A stretch of 5,590 nucleotides of DNA from JBKBXU01 sp046313675 (lineage in GTDB: Bacteria > Bacteroidota > Bacteroidia > Cytophagales > Cytophagaceae). Location of the stretch: assembly GCA_046313675.1 (NCBI GenBank), contig JBKBXU010000302.1:1-5590 (forward strand). The letters run 5' to 3'. The notes beneath the pieces are model-generated. The model saw only the letters and a program-made list of their open reading frames with translations, ran no database searches and had not been told where the DNA came from. A program made the translations under genes and the position numbers. Position 1 is the stretch's first letter. The number at the start of each line of letters is the position of its first letter. Shown one piece after another: positions 1 through 5,590 of the stretch.

Positions 1-558
1 GGTATCCATTGATTCAATTCCTGAATAGAAAATAAAACAAATGAAAACTGCTATAATGAATGAAACGATTTGATTTACCGTAATCACGGAAGATAATATA
101 CCTATGGAAGCAAAGGTGCTCCCAAGTAACACAAGCCCAATGTATGAACCTGCCACGCCGGCAGAATCCACATTACCGGCAGGACTTCCCAGACTGGAAA
201 CACTGTAGTAATAAAGAAGCGTAGGTAGTAATGCAAGACAAACTAACAAGACACTGGACAGATACTTTCCAAGTATAATCTGCCAGTCTGTAACAGGCCT
301 GGTCAACAACAACTCAATCGTTCCATCTTTCTTTTCTTCAGCAAAGGTACGCATTGTAATAGCCGGGATCAGAAACATAAATACAAAAGGGGCAAGCGAG
401 AAAAGGGTATCCATTTCTGCAAAGCCGTATTCCAAAATGCTGGTTTCGGGAAACACCCACATAAACAAACCCATTCCCGTCAAAAACAACACAATGACGA
501 TGTAGGCTATCAGGGAGTTTAAAAAAGTATTGATCTCTTTTCTGAGTATGCTTAACAT
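1..558 (-). CDS. gldF: GldF, gliding-associated ABC transporter permease (partial, 3' end outside window)
   Basis: The frame opens with ATG at 558-556 and stays open to the window edge: 186 codons, of about 240 usual for GldF. It reads as an ABC-2 type integral membrane permease. The N-terminus MLSILRKEINTFLNSLIAYI leads into membrane segment 1 (about residues 16-36), then the GLFMWVFPETS stretch. Further hydrophobic segments lie at about 52-68, 100-116, 136-155 and 164-181. Between segments 2 and 3 is the conserved cytoplasmic stretch typical of ABC-2 permeases, FAEEKKDGTIELLLTRPVTD (about 72-91), expected to contact the ATPase. From family knowledge, GldF partners the ATPase GldA and the periplasmic/membrane protein GldG in the inner membrane, and all three are needed for gliding in Flavobacterium johnsoniae; the transported substrate is unknown. 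The start is 10 bases after the gldA stop, so the two are almost certainly cotranscribed. No strong Shine-Dalgarno is visible, which is normal for this phylum. I did not find a disabling mutation in the visible part. Confidence 0.93.
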   Translation of the reverse strand, partial: MLSILRKEINTFLNSLIAYIVIVLFLTGMGLFMWVFPETSILEYGFAEMDTLFSLAPFVFMFLIPAITMRTFAEEKKDGTIELLLTRPVTDWQIILGKYLSSVLLVCLALLPTLLYYYSVSSLGSPAGNVDSAGVAGSYIGLVLLGSTFASIGILSSVITVNQIVSFIIAVFICFIFYSGIESMDT

Positions 559-568
559 AATTGATTTC

Positions 569-1513
569 TTAGTTCTTATTTGTCAATTGCTCAATATCAA
601 TAGCACCACCGGTAAGTTCTCGGAATACCTTTTCCAGAGAATTTACTTCCTGCTTAAGTCCTACCAATGCCCAATTATGCTCTGAAGCAGCCTTGAAAAT
701 AACCGAACGTATATCTTCTTCACCGGTAACAATCTCATACCTTCCTGCTCCTTGTGCTTTCACTTCCATTACGCCGGGAAGGCTCTTCAGGAGCGACAGT
801 TCAATATCATGTTCAAATTCTACGGAAAGTACCTTTGCCCCGGAATGAGTCTTATGTAAATGAGCCACAGAATCGTCGGCAACGATTTGTCCTTTATTAA
901 TAATAATTACACGATCACACAGGGCTTCGACCTCCTGCATGATATGGGTAGAAAATATTACGGTCTTTTCCCTGCTGACATCTTTGATCAATCGCCGGAT
1001 ATCCATAATCTGGTTAGGATCGAGTCCTGTGGTAGGTTCATCAAGAATAAGTACTTCCGGATCGTGGATCAAAGCCTGAGCAAGGCCCACCCTTTGACGA
1101 TATCCTTTCGACAAAGCCCCTATTTTTTTATTCTGCTCCACAGAAAGTCCGCATATGGCAACCATCTCCTCTGCCCTTGCCTTCAAATGATTACCTTTCA
1201 ACCCATGCAAGGAACCAATAAAACGCAGGTATTCATGAACATACATGTCAAGGTAAAGAGGATTATGCTCCGGAAGATAACCAACACGTTTCTGAACCTC
1301 CAGAGGTGATTCAACTACATCATACCCACAAATTTTTACTGATCCGGAACTGGGGGGAATATATCCTGTGGCAATCTTCATGGTGGTGGACTTTCCTGCA
1401 CCATTAGGCCCAAGAAAACCTGTAATCTCTCCCTTTTTGGCTTCAAAAGAAATACCATCAACGGCATGCTGAGTTCCGTATATTTTTGTAAGATTTGAAA
1501 TTACAACACCCAT
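569..1513 (-). CDS. gldA: GldA, gliding-associated ABC transporter ATP-binding subunit
   Basis: This is a complete 314-residue ATPase for an ABC-2 exporter-type transporter. All nucleotide-binding motifs are intact: Walker A GPNGAGKST (35-43), signature LSKGYRQRV (134-142), Walker B VLILDEP (154-160, with D158 and catalytic E159), D-loop GLDP (163-166) and switch H189. The Q-loop region reads YLPEHNP (79-85), with Glu82 where many ABC ATPases have Gln; this substitution is common among ABC-2 type ATPases and is not a defect. After about residue 225 a small C-terminal domain follows, as in other ABC-2 ATPases and GldA. Length and motifs match GldA, and the immediately downstream gene is its permease partner gldF, which makes the assignment firm. 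The protein should sit on the cytoplasmic face of the inner membrane and energise the GldAFG complex. ATG at 1513-1511 is the natural start, because the conserved first strand begins at residue 3. A promoter candidate lies about 75 bases upstream. Confidence 0.94.
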   Translation of the reverse strand: MGVVISNLTKIYGTQHAVDGISFEAKKGEITGFLGPNGAGKSTTMKIATGYIPPSSGSVKICGYDVVESPLEVQKRVGYLPEHNPLYLDMYVHEYLRFIGSLHGLKGNHLKARAEEMVAICGLSVEQNKKIGALSKGYRQRVGLAQALIHDPEVLILDEPTTGLDPNQIMDIRRLIKDVSREKTVIFSTHIMQEVEALCDRVIIINKGQIVADDSVAHLHKTHSGAKVLSVEFEHDIELSLLKSLPGVMEVKAQGAGRYEIVTGEEDIRSVIFKAASEHNWALVGLKQEVNSLEKVFRELTGGAIDIEQLTNKN

Positions 1514-1569
1514 TATTTACCAATCACTATTTTTAAAAATTTACAGGATTTGCTTCCCATTACAAAAAA

Positions 1570-1587
1570 ACGAACAGAAAAGTTCGT
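1570..1587. repeat. Perfect palindrome ACGAAC-N6-GTTCGT at the putative gldA start site
   Basis: Two perfect 6-base inverted arms (1570-1575 and 1582-1587) flank a 6-base centre. The repeat begins directly after the TATAAT of the candidate gldA promoter, so its centre falls about where transcription would start, a typical position for a repressor operator. On the minus strand it is followed by a run of seven T (1570-1564), so it could also be read as a weak terminator-like hairpin for transcripts arriving from further upstream. With only six base pairs and a 6-base loop, the hairpin reading is the weaker of the two. Confidence 0.4.
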
Positions 1588-1616
1588 ATTATATAAAATT
1601 AACTAATAATTGTCCA
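1588..1616 (-). promoter_or_regulatory. Candidate promoter for gldA-gldF (sigma70-like -35/-10)
   Basis: Read on the minus strand, TGGACA (1616-1611, five of six matches to TTGACA) is separated by exactly 17 bases from a perfect TATAAT (1593-1588). Transcription would begin at about 1580 and give a leader of roughly 65-70 bases before the gldA ATG. The same stretch carries TTTTG at the -33 position favoured by the Bacteroidota primary sigma factor. However, the downstream element is TATAATAC rather than the TAnnTTTG usual in that phylum. The match is seen directly; its use in this organism is inference, and AT-rich spacers do produce chance matches. Confidence 0.45.
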
Positions 1617-1628
1617 AAAGTAGTTATT

Positions 1629-1649
1629 AATTATCAATTATCAATTGTC
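1629..1649. repeat. Short AT-rich tandem heptamers upstream of rnhA
   Basis: Three head-to-tail 7-base units, AATTATC, AATTATC and AATTGTC, end 22 bases before the rnhA start codon. A further AATTGTC stands alone at 1608-1614, overlapping the gldA promoter candidate on the opposite strand. Otherwise the 158-base spacer holds only the gldA promoter/palindrome, and no clear rnhA promoter was resolved. Repeats of this kind may be slippage products or may place TTG-like -33 elements; nothing in the sequence decides between these. Confidence 0.5.
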
Positions 1650-1671
1650 ATTTTCTTTTTAACTTCACGCT

Positions 1672-2124
1672 ATGATCGAATTATATACAGACGGTTCTTC
1701 ACGAGGTAATCCCGGGCCTGGCGGTTATGGCGTAGTACTAAAGTATAAACAGCACAGGAAAGAAATGTGTGAGGGGTTCAGGAAAACCACCAATAACCGC
1801 ATGGAACTGCTGGCCGTTATTGTAGGCCTGGAAGCATTAAAAAACCCAGGCACAGAGGTTACGGTCTTTTCGGATTCAAAATACGTGGTCGAAGCTGTAG
1901 AAAAAGGCTGGATATGGTCATGGGTAAAAAAGGACTTCAAAGATAAAAAGAACAAAGACCTCTGGCTCCGCTTTATCAATGTGTACAAAAAGCATAAAGT
2001 AAAGCTCAAATGGCTAAAAGGACATGCCGGACATATAGAGAATGAATGCTGTGACCGGCTGGCTGTACAAAGTGCCGAAGGTGTAAACCTTAAAGTTGAT
2101 CACGGATACGAAGCAGGAAATTAA
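1672..2124 (+). CDS. rnhA: Ribonuclease HI
   Basis: This is a 150-residue RNase HI, close to the 155 residues of the E. coli enzyme. It cleaves the RNA strand of RNA-DNA hybrids, removing R-loops and RNA primers in the cytoplasm, and needs Mg2+ or Mn2+. The four metal-binding acids are present: D7 in YTDGSSRGNPGPGG, E45 in NNRMELLAV, D68 in FSDSKYVV and D128 in CCDRLAV. The flexible-loop histidine H118 (KGHAGHIENE) is also there. The basic, Trp-rich segment WIWSWVKKDFKDKK (80-93) corresponds to the substrate-binding handle, so this is the type I bacterial form rather than a handle-less archaeal-like one. The ATG start is fixed because the first beta strand begins at residue 2. It appears to be the first gene of a two-gene unit with trmN6, which begins 8 bases after its stop. 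No frameshift or missing residue is visible. Confidence 0.96.
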   Translation: MIELYTDGSSRGNPGPGGYGVVLKYKQHRKEMCEGFRKTTNNRMELLAVIVGLEALKNPGTEVTVFSDSKYVVEAVEKGWIWSWVKKDFKDKKNKDLWLRFINVYKKHKVKLKWLKGHAGHIENECCDRLAVQSAEGVNLKVDHGYEAGN

Positions 2125-2132
2125 CATACACC

Positions 2133-2837
2133 TTGGCCAATACGCATTTTCAATTTAAAAAATTTACCGTACAACAAGCGGATTGTGGCATGAAGGTCTG
2201 TACCGATTCATGCCTTTTCGGTGCTTACATTCAAACAGAGAAAACTTCCGGAAAGGCGCTGGATATTGGAACGGGCACAGGACTTTTATCGCTGATGCTG
2301 GCGCAAAAAAGCTCAATAGCCATAGATGCCATAGACCCAGATTCTTCAGCCGTTCGACAGGCAAAAGAAAATGTACTGAACAGCCCATGGCATAACCAAA
2401 TAACCATATACCACACTTCTTTACAAGACTATAAAACTCAATCAAGGTATGATTTGATCTTTTCAAATCCGCCATTTTATAAAGACCATCTTAAATCAAA
2501 GGATCATAAATACAATACAGCTTGCCATTCCAATCTTTTACCTCCTGAGGATCTCTTGGATTTTGTTACAGAACATTTAGTGGAAGACGGCACATTTTAT
2601 ATACTCTACCCCGTTAGGGAGTTTGATGAATTTGTTAAGCTTGCTGAAAAGTCAACTCTTTACCCTTCTGAAATCATGAGTGTAAGAGACCGGCAGGGGA
2701 AACCTGTAATCCGAAAGATGGGAAAGTTCCAAAAGCATAAAACCGTGGTCAAAGAAAAAAATATATCAATCAAAGATGGGGATGCTTACTCTGATGATTT
2801 CAGGAACCTTTTGAAGGAGTATTATTTAAATTTCTGA
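2133..2837 (+). CDS. trmN6: tRNA1(Val) (adenine(37)-N6)-methyltransferase
   Basis: This is a 234-residue class I S-adenosylmethionine methyltransferase of the TrmN6 (YfiC) family, which methylates N6 of A37 next to the anticodon of tRNA1(Val); the E. coli protein has about 245 residues. The visible motifs are the N-terminal family block FQFKKFTVQQADCGMKVCTD (6-25), SAM-binding motif I LDIGTGTGLLSL (43-54), the acidic end of strand 2 at D68 (AIDPD), and the N6-adenine catalytic motif NPPF (112-115, in DLIFSNPPFYKD). Translation must begin at TTG (2133). The only nearby ATG corresponds to residue 20 and would remove the conserved N-terminal block, and no upstream in-frame ATG exists before the rnhA reading frame. 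An AGGAAA at 2115-2120 is a possible but distant ribosome site. The gene follows rnhA by 8 bases and is probably translationally coupled. A related N6-adenine methyltransferase with another RNA target is possible but less likely given the N-terminal block. Confidence 0.88.
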   Translation: MANTHFQFKKFTVQQADCGMKVCTDSCLFGAYIQTEKTSGKALDIGTGTGLLSLMLAQKSSIAIDAIDPDSSAVRQAKENVLNSPWHNQITIYHTSLQDYKTQSRYDLIFSNPPFYKDHLKSKDHKYNTACHSNLLPPEDLLDFVTEHLVEDGTFYILYPVREFDEFVKLAEKSTLYPSEIMSVRDRQGKPVIRKMGKFQKHKTVVKEKNISIKDGDAYSDDFRNLLKEYYLNF

Positions 2838-4178
2838 TCAGTAAAGTTTATCGCCTTCTTCCCTAAAAAAAGCTACACCAAAAGTTTCCAACTCCTGAAG
2901 GATGGGTTCATACAACTCTCTAGTGACAGGAATTTGTACACCTTTAGCTTTGATTTTACCCTCCAGTATTAGCCTGGCTGATATACCTACAGGCAATCCT
3001 ACGGTCTTTGCCATAGCGGTACGTATGGAGTCCTCACCTTTTACGACCATCGAAGAGGAGAAAGATTTGACAGCACCTTCTTTCCTATAGGTAAAATAAT
3101 GCTTCATGACCACCATATCCAGATCCCCTTTTTCGAGTTTCCACTTCTCCTCGATTAAAGCCTGCAAGAACGTTGCTGCGGTACAATCTTTTATTTCCGG
3201 ATTTCGATCCTCAAACAAGCCTAGCCATTTGAGCTTCTTAAACTCTTCCGATTGCGAAGAAATAGCCAGGTAGCTACAAAACCGTTCTTCTACTTCGCCC
3301 GATTCGGGGGGCAAAAATGATTCTGTATATTTACGAAAACTCAGCTCTTCGGATCCGGCCAACTTTACCTGATCGTCCGTCATTCCCAATTGCACCAGTT
3401 TATCCCAGGCCTTTCCAAAACCCGGACGTCTCAAAGTGCCACGTATAAACGTCGGAATATTTTCCAATCCATAGGTATTAAGATATTTGAGCGAGTCCCT
3501 GTTGGCATACGCCTCAAAGTCACCATAACCATTTACCGGTACCCGATCGGTACGCTGAAAGAGCTTATGATAAGGAATGTATTTGTAGGCTCCATCTTTT
3601 CGGTATTTGACTGTACCCAGTCCTGCCAAAACAATATTTTTAGGATTCCAGGTTATTTTATAATTCCAAGGGTTATTGTCAGACTCAGGAGCAATAAGTC
3701 CTCCTGTATAAGAATGAAAACTCAGCATTTCCCCTCCCTCATTTTTGATCATATCAATCTCAGCCATAGCTGACATATGATCAATGCCCGGATCAAGCCC
3801 GGACTCCATTAAAATAATTGTATTATTTTCTACGGCACTTTTATGAAGAGCGTTTATTTCATCACTTACATAAGAAGCCGTGATGAAGTTTTTTTTATGT
3901 TTGACACAATCACGTGCAATAAGTAAATGTAAATGTGGAGGGAGTAGAGAAATCACCAGGTCGCTTTGCGACACGCACTGCTCCCTGTCCTTTTCATTCA
4001 TGACGTTAATCTCTGCCAGATTCAGAAAGTTATGTTTCTCTTTAAGAGAATGTACAAATTCACTAAGTTTACCATCTGCAATAGTTAGTGCATACTCCCC
4101 TGAAGTACATAAGCGAAGCAGGTATTCTATTAAGACAGAGGATGATTTGCCGGAACCAAATAAAAGAATATGCTTCAT
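2838..4178 (-). CDS. lys9: Saccharopine dehydrogenase, L-glutamate-forming type (Lys9-like)
   Basis: This is a 446-residue protein, the same length as yeast Lys9. The family interconverts saccharopine with L-glutamate and 2-aminoadipate 6-semialdehyde using NAD(P), in lysine breakdown (bacteria, animals, plants) or lysine synthesis (fungi). Visible features are the N-terminal Rossmann dinucleotide loop GSGKSS (8-13), LLPPHLH (about 78-84), the hallmark GLDPGIDHMSAM (127-138), SYTGGLIAPESDNNPW (156-171), TLRRPGF (248-254), KGDLDMVVM (350-358) and the C-terminal IPVTRELYEPIL (416-427). The frame is open up to 4235, but ATG at 4178 is preferred: the Rossmann strand starts there (MKHILLFGSG), and the longer form would leave only 4 bases to the divergent gene. 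Its TGA stop abuts the trmN6 stop with no bases between. No lysine-ketoglutarate reductase partner is in the window, so the pathway direction is not shown. A carboxynorspermidine-type or other saccharopine-family reductase is less likely given the strong Lys9 motifs. Confidence 0.87.
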   Translation of the reverse strand: MKHILLFGSGKSSSVLIEYLLRLCTSGEYALTIADGKLSEFVHSLKEKHNFLNLAEINVMNEKDREQCVSQSDLVISLLPPHLHLLIARDCVKHKKNFITASYVSDEINALHKSAVENNTIILMESGLDPGIDHMSAMAEIDMIKNEGGEMLSFHSYTGGLIAPESDNNPWNYKITWNPKNIVLAGLGTVKYRKDGAYKYIPYHKLFQRTDRVPVNGYGDFEAYANRDSLKYLNTYGLENIPTFIRGTLRRPGFGKAWDKLVQLGMTDDQVKLAGSEELSFRKYTESFLPPESGEVEERFCSYLAISSQSEEFKKLKWLGLFEDRNPEIKDCTAATFLQALIEEKWKLEKGDLDMVVMKHYFTYRKEGAVKSFSSSMVVKGEDSIRTAMAKTVGLPVGISARLILEGKIKAKGVQIPVTRELYEPILQELETFGVAFFREEGDKLY

Positions 4179-4239
4179 AATTGAACAGAAATAAATTTTA
4201 TCATGTAAATAAAATAATAAACACGCAAAAGTCAACCAT
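4179..4239. promoter_or_regulatory. Divergent promoter region between the Lys9-like gene and the hydrolase, elements unresolved
   Basis: These 61 AT-rich bases separate two outward-facing start codons, so they should hold the 5' signals of both genes, although elements could extend into either coding start. On the plus strand TAAATTTT (4192-4199) differs from the Bacteroidota -7 consensus TAnnTTTG at one base but has no TTG at the right distance. On the minus strand TTGACT (4235-4230) resembles a -35 hexamer but lacks a good -10 at 16-18 bases. No Shine-Dalgarno is visible before either ATG and no operator-like palindrome was seen. Confidence 0.35.
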
Positions 4240-4878
4240 ATGAAAGAACATCATATTGTCGTAAACAAAACAGCCAGGTATTATACACTTGGTACCTTAA
4301 ATGATAAAACCAAAAAGGTATGGTTTATTTTTCATGGCTATGGACAACTGGCAGACTTTTTCATTAATCACTTTAGAGTTTTAGAAGATGAACACACCTA
4401 TATAGTAGCCCCTGAGGCTTTATCAAAATTTTATCTGAATGGATTTAATGGGCGTGTAGGAGCGACATGGATGACCAAAGAGGACCGGGAAACTGAAATT
4501 GCTGATTATATAAACTACCTGAACCAGCTTTACAAAACGTTAGGTTTAGGAAAAAACATTGAATTGAATGTATTGGGGTTTTCGCAAGGAGTTGCAACAG
4601 CGTACCGCTGGATAACATCCATCCAAGAAGCCACTCTTACTAAATTAATTTTGTGGGCAGGAATACTTCCTCCGGATATGGACATTGAACCTGGAAAACA
4701 ATTAGATATAATAAAGAATACCCAAACTTATTTTATCTACGGAAAAAATGACCCCTTTTACAAGGAAGAACACCGGGACAAAATAAATGAGTTTTTAAAG
4801 ATAAAGCCCGATATGCAAATAATAAGCTTTGACGGAGAACATGAAATTAACCAGGAGGTGTTGAAAGAGATAAGGTAA
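4240..4878 (+). CDS. Alpha/beta hydrolase, phospholipase/carboxylesterase family
   Basis: This is a 212-residue single-domain serine hydrolase resembling the phospholipase/carboxylesterase (PF02230-like) group. The catalytic triad can be placed: nucleophile S115 in the elbow GFSQG (113-117), acid D171 in YGKNDPFY (167-174) and H201 in DGEHEI (198-203). The oxyanion-hole motif HGYGQ (32-36) follows the strand WFIF. Other family-like blocks are the APEA motif (57-60) and GATWMTKEDR (74-83), where the conserved Trp77 lines the active site in related enzymes. There is no signal peptide or membrane segment, so it should be cytoplasmic. The group contains carboxylesterases, lysophospholipases and acyl-thioesterases; the true substrate cannot be read from the sequence. 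It stands alone, divergent from the Lys9-like gene and closed by the terminator at 4907-4939. The ATG at 4240 is the only sensible start. Nothing in the neighbourhood points to a pathway. Confidence 0.85.
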   Translation: MKEHHIVVNKTARYYTLGTLNDKTKKVWFIFHGYGQLADFFINHFRVLEDEHTYIVAPEALSKFYLNGFNGRVGATWMTKEDRETEIADYINYLNQLYKTLGLGKNIELNVLGFSQGVATAYRWITSIQEATLTKLILWAGILPPDMDIEPGKQLDIIKNTQTYFIYGKNDPFYKEEHRDKINEFLKIKPDMQIISFDGEHEINQEVLKEIR

Positions 4879-4906
4879 TATATAATTTGTAAACCTAAAG
4901 CATAAA

Positions 4907-4939
4907 AAAAGCCTTTCTGAGAATCTCAGAAAGGCTTTT
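4907..4939. terminator. Strong bidirectional rho-independent terminator
   Basis: A perfect 11-bp stem, GCCTTTCTGAG (4911-4921) with CTCAGAAAGGC (4925-4935), closes on the 3-base loop AAT. It is flanked by A and T runs that extend the pairing by 4 bp (AAAA 4907-4910 with TTTT 4936-4939). The left A run is 7 long (4904-4910) and gives a T7 tail on the minus strand, so termination should be strongest for the T9SS cargo gene, whose stop codon lies 20 bases away. The plus strand has only T4 but still suits the hydrolase gene ending at 4878. The position between two convergent genes fits a shared terminator. Confidence 0.92.
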
Positions 4940-4959
4940 AAATTATATCAGGTATTTAA

Positions 4960-5590
4960 TTACTCAACTACCAGTTTAGAAGCTGATACAGGAGCGCCGT
5001 CACCATAAACAGTAACAACATAAACACCTTTTGTAAGATTAGAAACGTTGATGGGAGTCTCAGATCTACCACCATTGAAAGATGCTACGGTGTTACCCAT
5101 CATGTCAGCAACATTAACCATTACGTTTCCGCTTCTTACAGCATCATAAGAAACTAAAGAAGTACCTGAAGCAGGGTTAGGAGCTATAGTGTGTTTCTTA
5201 ACAGTTGTTGGCTGTAAAATGTTGGTAATATTGCAATCTCCAACACGGATAGAGTGAATACGAAGTTCGATGTTACTAAGGCCATTGTGAAACCACTCTG
5301 GAGCTCCTCCACCTTCATCATTATTAGGATTTACAACAGTAAAGTTAACACCGGTTACACGTCTATAATCAAACGTTTGAACAAAATATGCAGGATCCTC
5401 ATTTTGAGGACGTGGATGATCTAACCAAACAGTCTGCATCATATCTCCAAAATCAAAACCATAAGCTTCACTATCCCAATCAAGAGTTTCACCTGGGTTA
5501 ATAACCTCTTTTACTACATGATTGTACGCCAATCCAGGGTTATTTGCTTCAAGGGCTGGTTCCCGATAGGTATCTAAAGTAACACCATTA
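4960..5590 (-). CDS. Secreted protein with T9SS type A C-terminal sorting domain (partial, 5' end outside window)
   Basis: The frame is open from the right edge of the window (5589) to the stop at 4962-4960, giving the last 209 residues of a larger protein; no real start lies inside. About the last 75 residues form a type IX secretion sorting domain: APNPASG (136-142), then an alternating beta-strand pattern with VADMMGNTVASFNGG (160-174) and LTKGVYVVTVYGDG (185-198), ending in SKLVVE (204-209). From family knowledge, such domains direct Sec-exported proteins through the outer membrane by the T9SS and are usually cleaved off, leaving the cargo secreted or anchored on the surface. The preceding part is acidic and rich in Asn, Gly and aromatic residues (FDFGDMMQTVWLDHPRP, WFHNGLSNIELRIHSIRVGD) and looks like beta-rich extracellular sequence. 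I do not recognise a named domain in it, so the enzymatic or binding role is unknown. The gene is closed by the strong terminator at 4907-4939. Confidence 0.88.
   Translation of the reverse strand, partial: NGVTLDTYREPALEANNPGLAYNHVVKEVINPGETLDWDSEAYGFDFGDMMQTVWLDHPRPQNEDPAYFVQTFDYRRVTGVNFTVVNPNNDEGGGAPEWFHNGLSNIELRIHSIRVGDCNITNILQPTTVKKHTIAPNPASGTSLVSYDAVRSGNVMVNVADMMGNTVASFNGGRSETPINVSNLTKGVYVVTVYGDGAPVSASKLVVE

Noticed and set aside
860..1309. 149-codon plus-strand open frame inside gldA
   Set aside because: It lies antisense to the intact ATPase across its Walker A downstream region and signature motif. Its translation is low-complexity and shows no recognisable domain, so it is a shadow of the real gene.
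1571..1586. CGAAC...GTTCG as a LexA (Gram-positive SOS) box
   Set aside because: The Bacillus-type box is CGAAC-N4-GTTCG, whereas here the arms are 6 bases apart, and the neighbouring genes are not SOS functions.
3390..3773. 127-codon plus-strand open frame inside the Lys9-like gene
   Set aside because: It is antisense to the conserved DPGIDH to TLRRPGF part of the dehydrogenase, has no family features and no start signals; it is a shadow frame. The same holds for the shorter antisense frames at 2902-3090 and 3880-4194.
4192..4199. TAAATTTT as a Bacteroidota -7 promoter element for the hydrolase
   Set aside because: It misses the final G of TAnnTTTG and no TTG lies 17-23 bases upstream, so in this AT-rich spacer it may well be chance.
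4179..4235. N-terminal extension of 19 residues on the Lys9-like protein (start at 4235)
   Set aside because: The extension covers the divergent promoter region, precedes the natural Rossmann start MKHILLFGSG, and would leave only 4 bases to the opposite start codon.
5530..5532. TTG at 5532-5530 as start of the T9SS protein
   Set aside because: The same frame continues open past it to the window edge with no stop, and a T9SS cargo needs an N-terminal Sec signal peptide, which is absent at this TTG. The gene is simply cut by the window.

Overview
The window comes from a member of the Bacteroidota, most likely a gliding or formerly gliding lineage of the Cytophagales/Flavobacteriales type. Three things support this. 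One end carries gldA and the start of gldF, components of the gliding-associated ABC transporter. The other end carries the C-terminal half of a protein closing with a type IX secretion (T9SS, Por) sorting domain, a system confined to this phylum. The spacers are AT-rich and the starts lack strong Shine-Dalgarno sequences. Genus cannot be told from what is here.

Layout from left to right. Positions 1-1513 (minus strand) hold gldA followed 10 bases later by gldF, whose 3' end runs off the left edge; gldG would be expected next. A 158-base divergent spacer (1514-1671) holds a good sigma70-like promoter candidate for gldA with a perfect 6-bp palindrome at its start site, plus a short AT-rich heptamer repeat before rnhA. 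Positions 1672-2837 (plus strand) are a two-gene unit: RNase HI (rnhA) and a TTG-started tRNA1(Val) adenine-N6 methyltransferase (trmN6). Its stop codon abuts the stop of a convergent saccharopine dehydrogenase of the Lys9 type (2838-4178, minus). That gene shares a 61-base divergent spacer with a small serine hydrolase of the phospholipase/carboxylesterase family (4240-4878, plus). A strong bidirectional terminator (4907-4939) separates the hydrolase from the convergent T9SS cargo gene (4960-5590, minus, 5' end outside the window).

The genes fall into unrelated jobs: motility/envelope transport (gldAF), nucleic-acid housekeeping (rnhA, trmN6), amino-acid metabolism (Lys9-like), ester hydrolysis, and a secreted or surface protein. 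gldAF and the T9SS cargo are linked in theme, since gliding and type IX secretion share machinery, but not in transcription. I found no mobile element, RNA gene, CRISPR array or phage gene, and no convincing undescribed multi-gene system. The points most worth a second look are the promoter/palindrome before gldA, the zero-gap convergent junction at 2837/2838, the lone Lys9-type enzyme, and the unassigned module upstream of the T9SS sorting domain.
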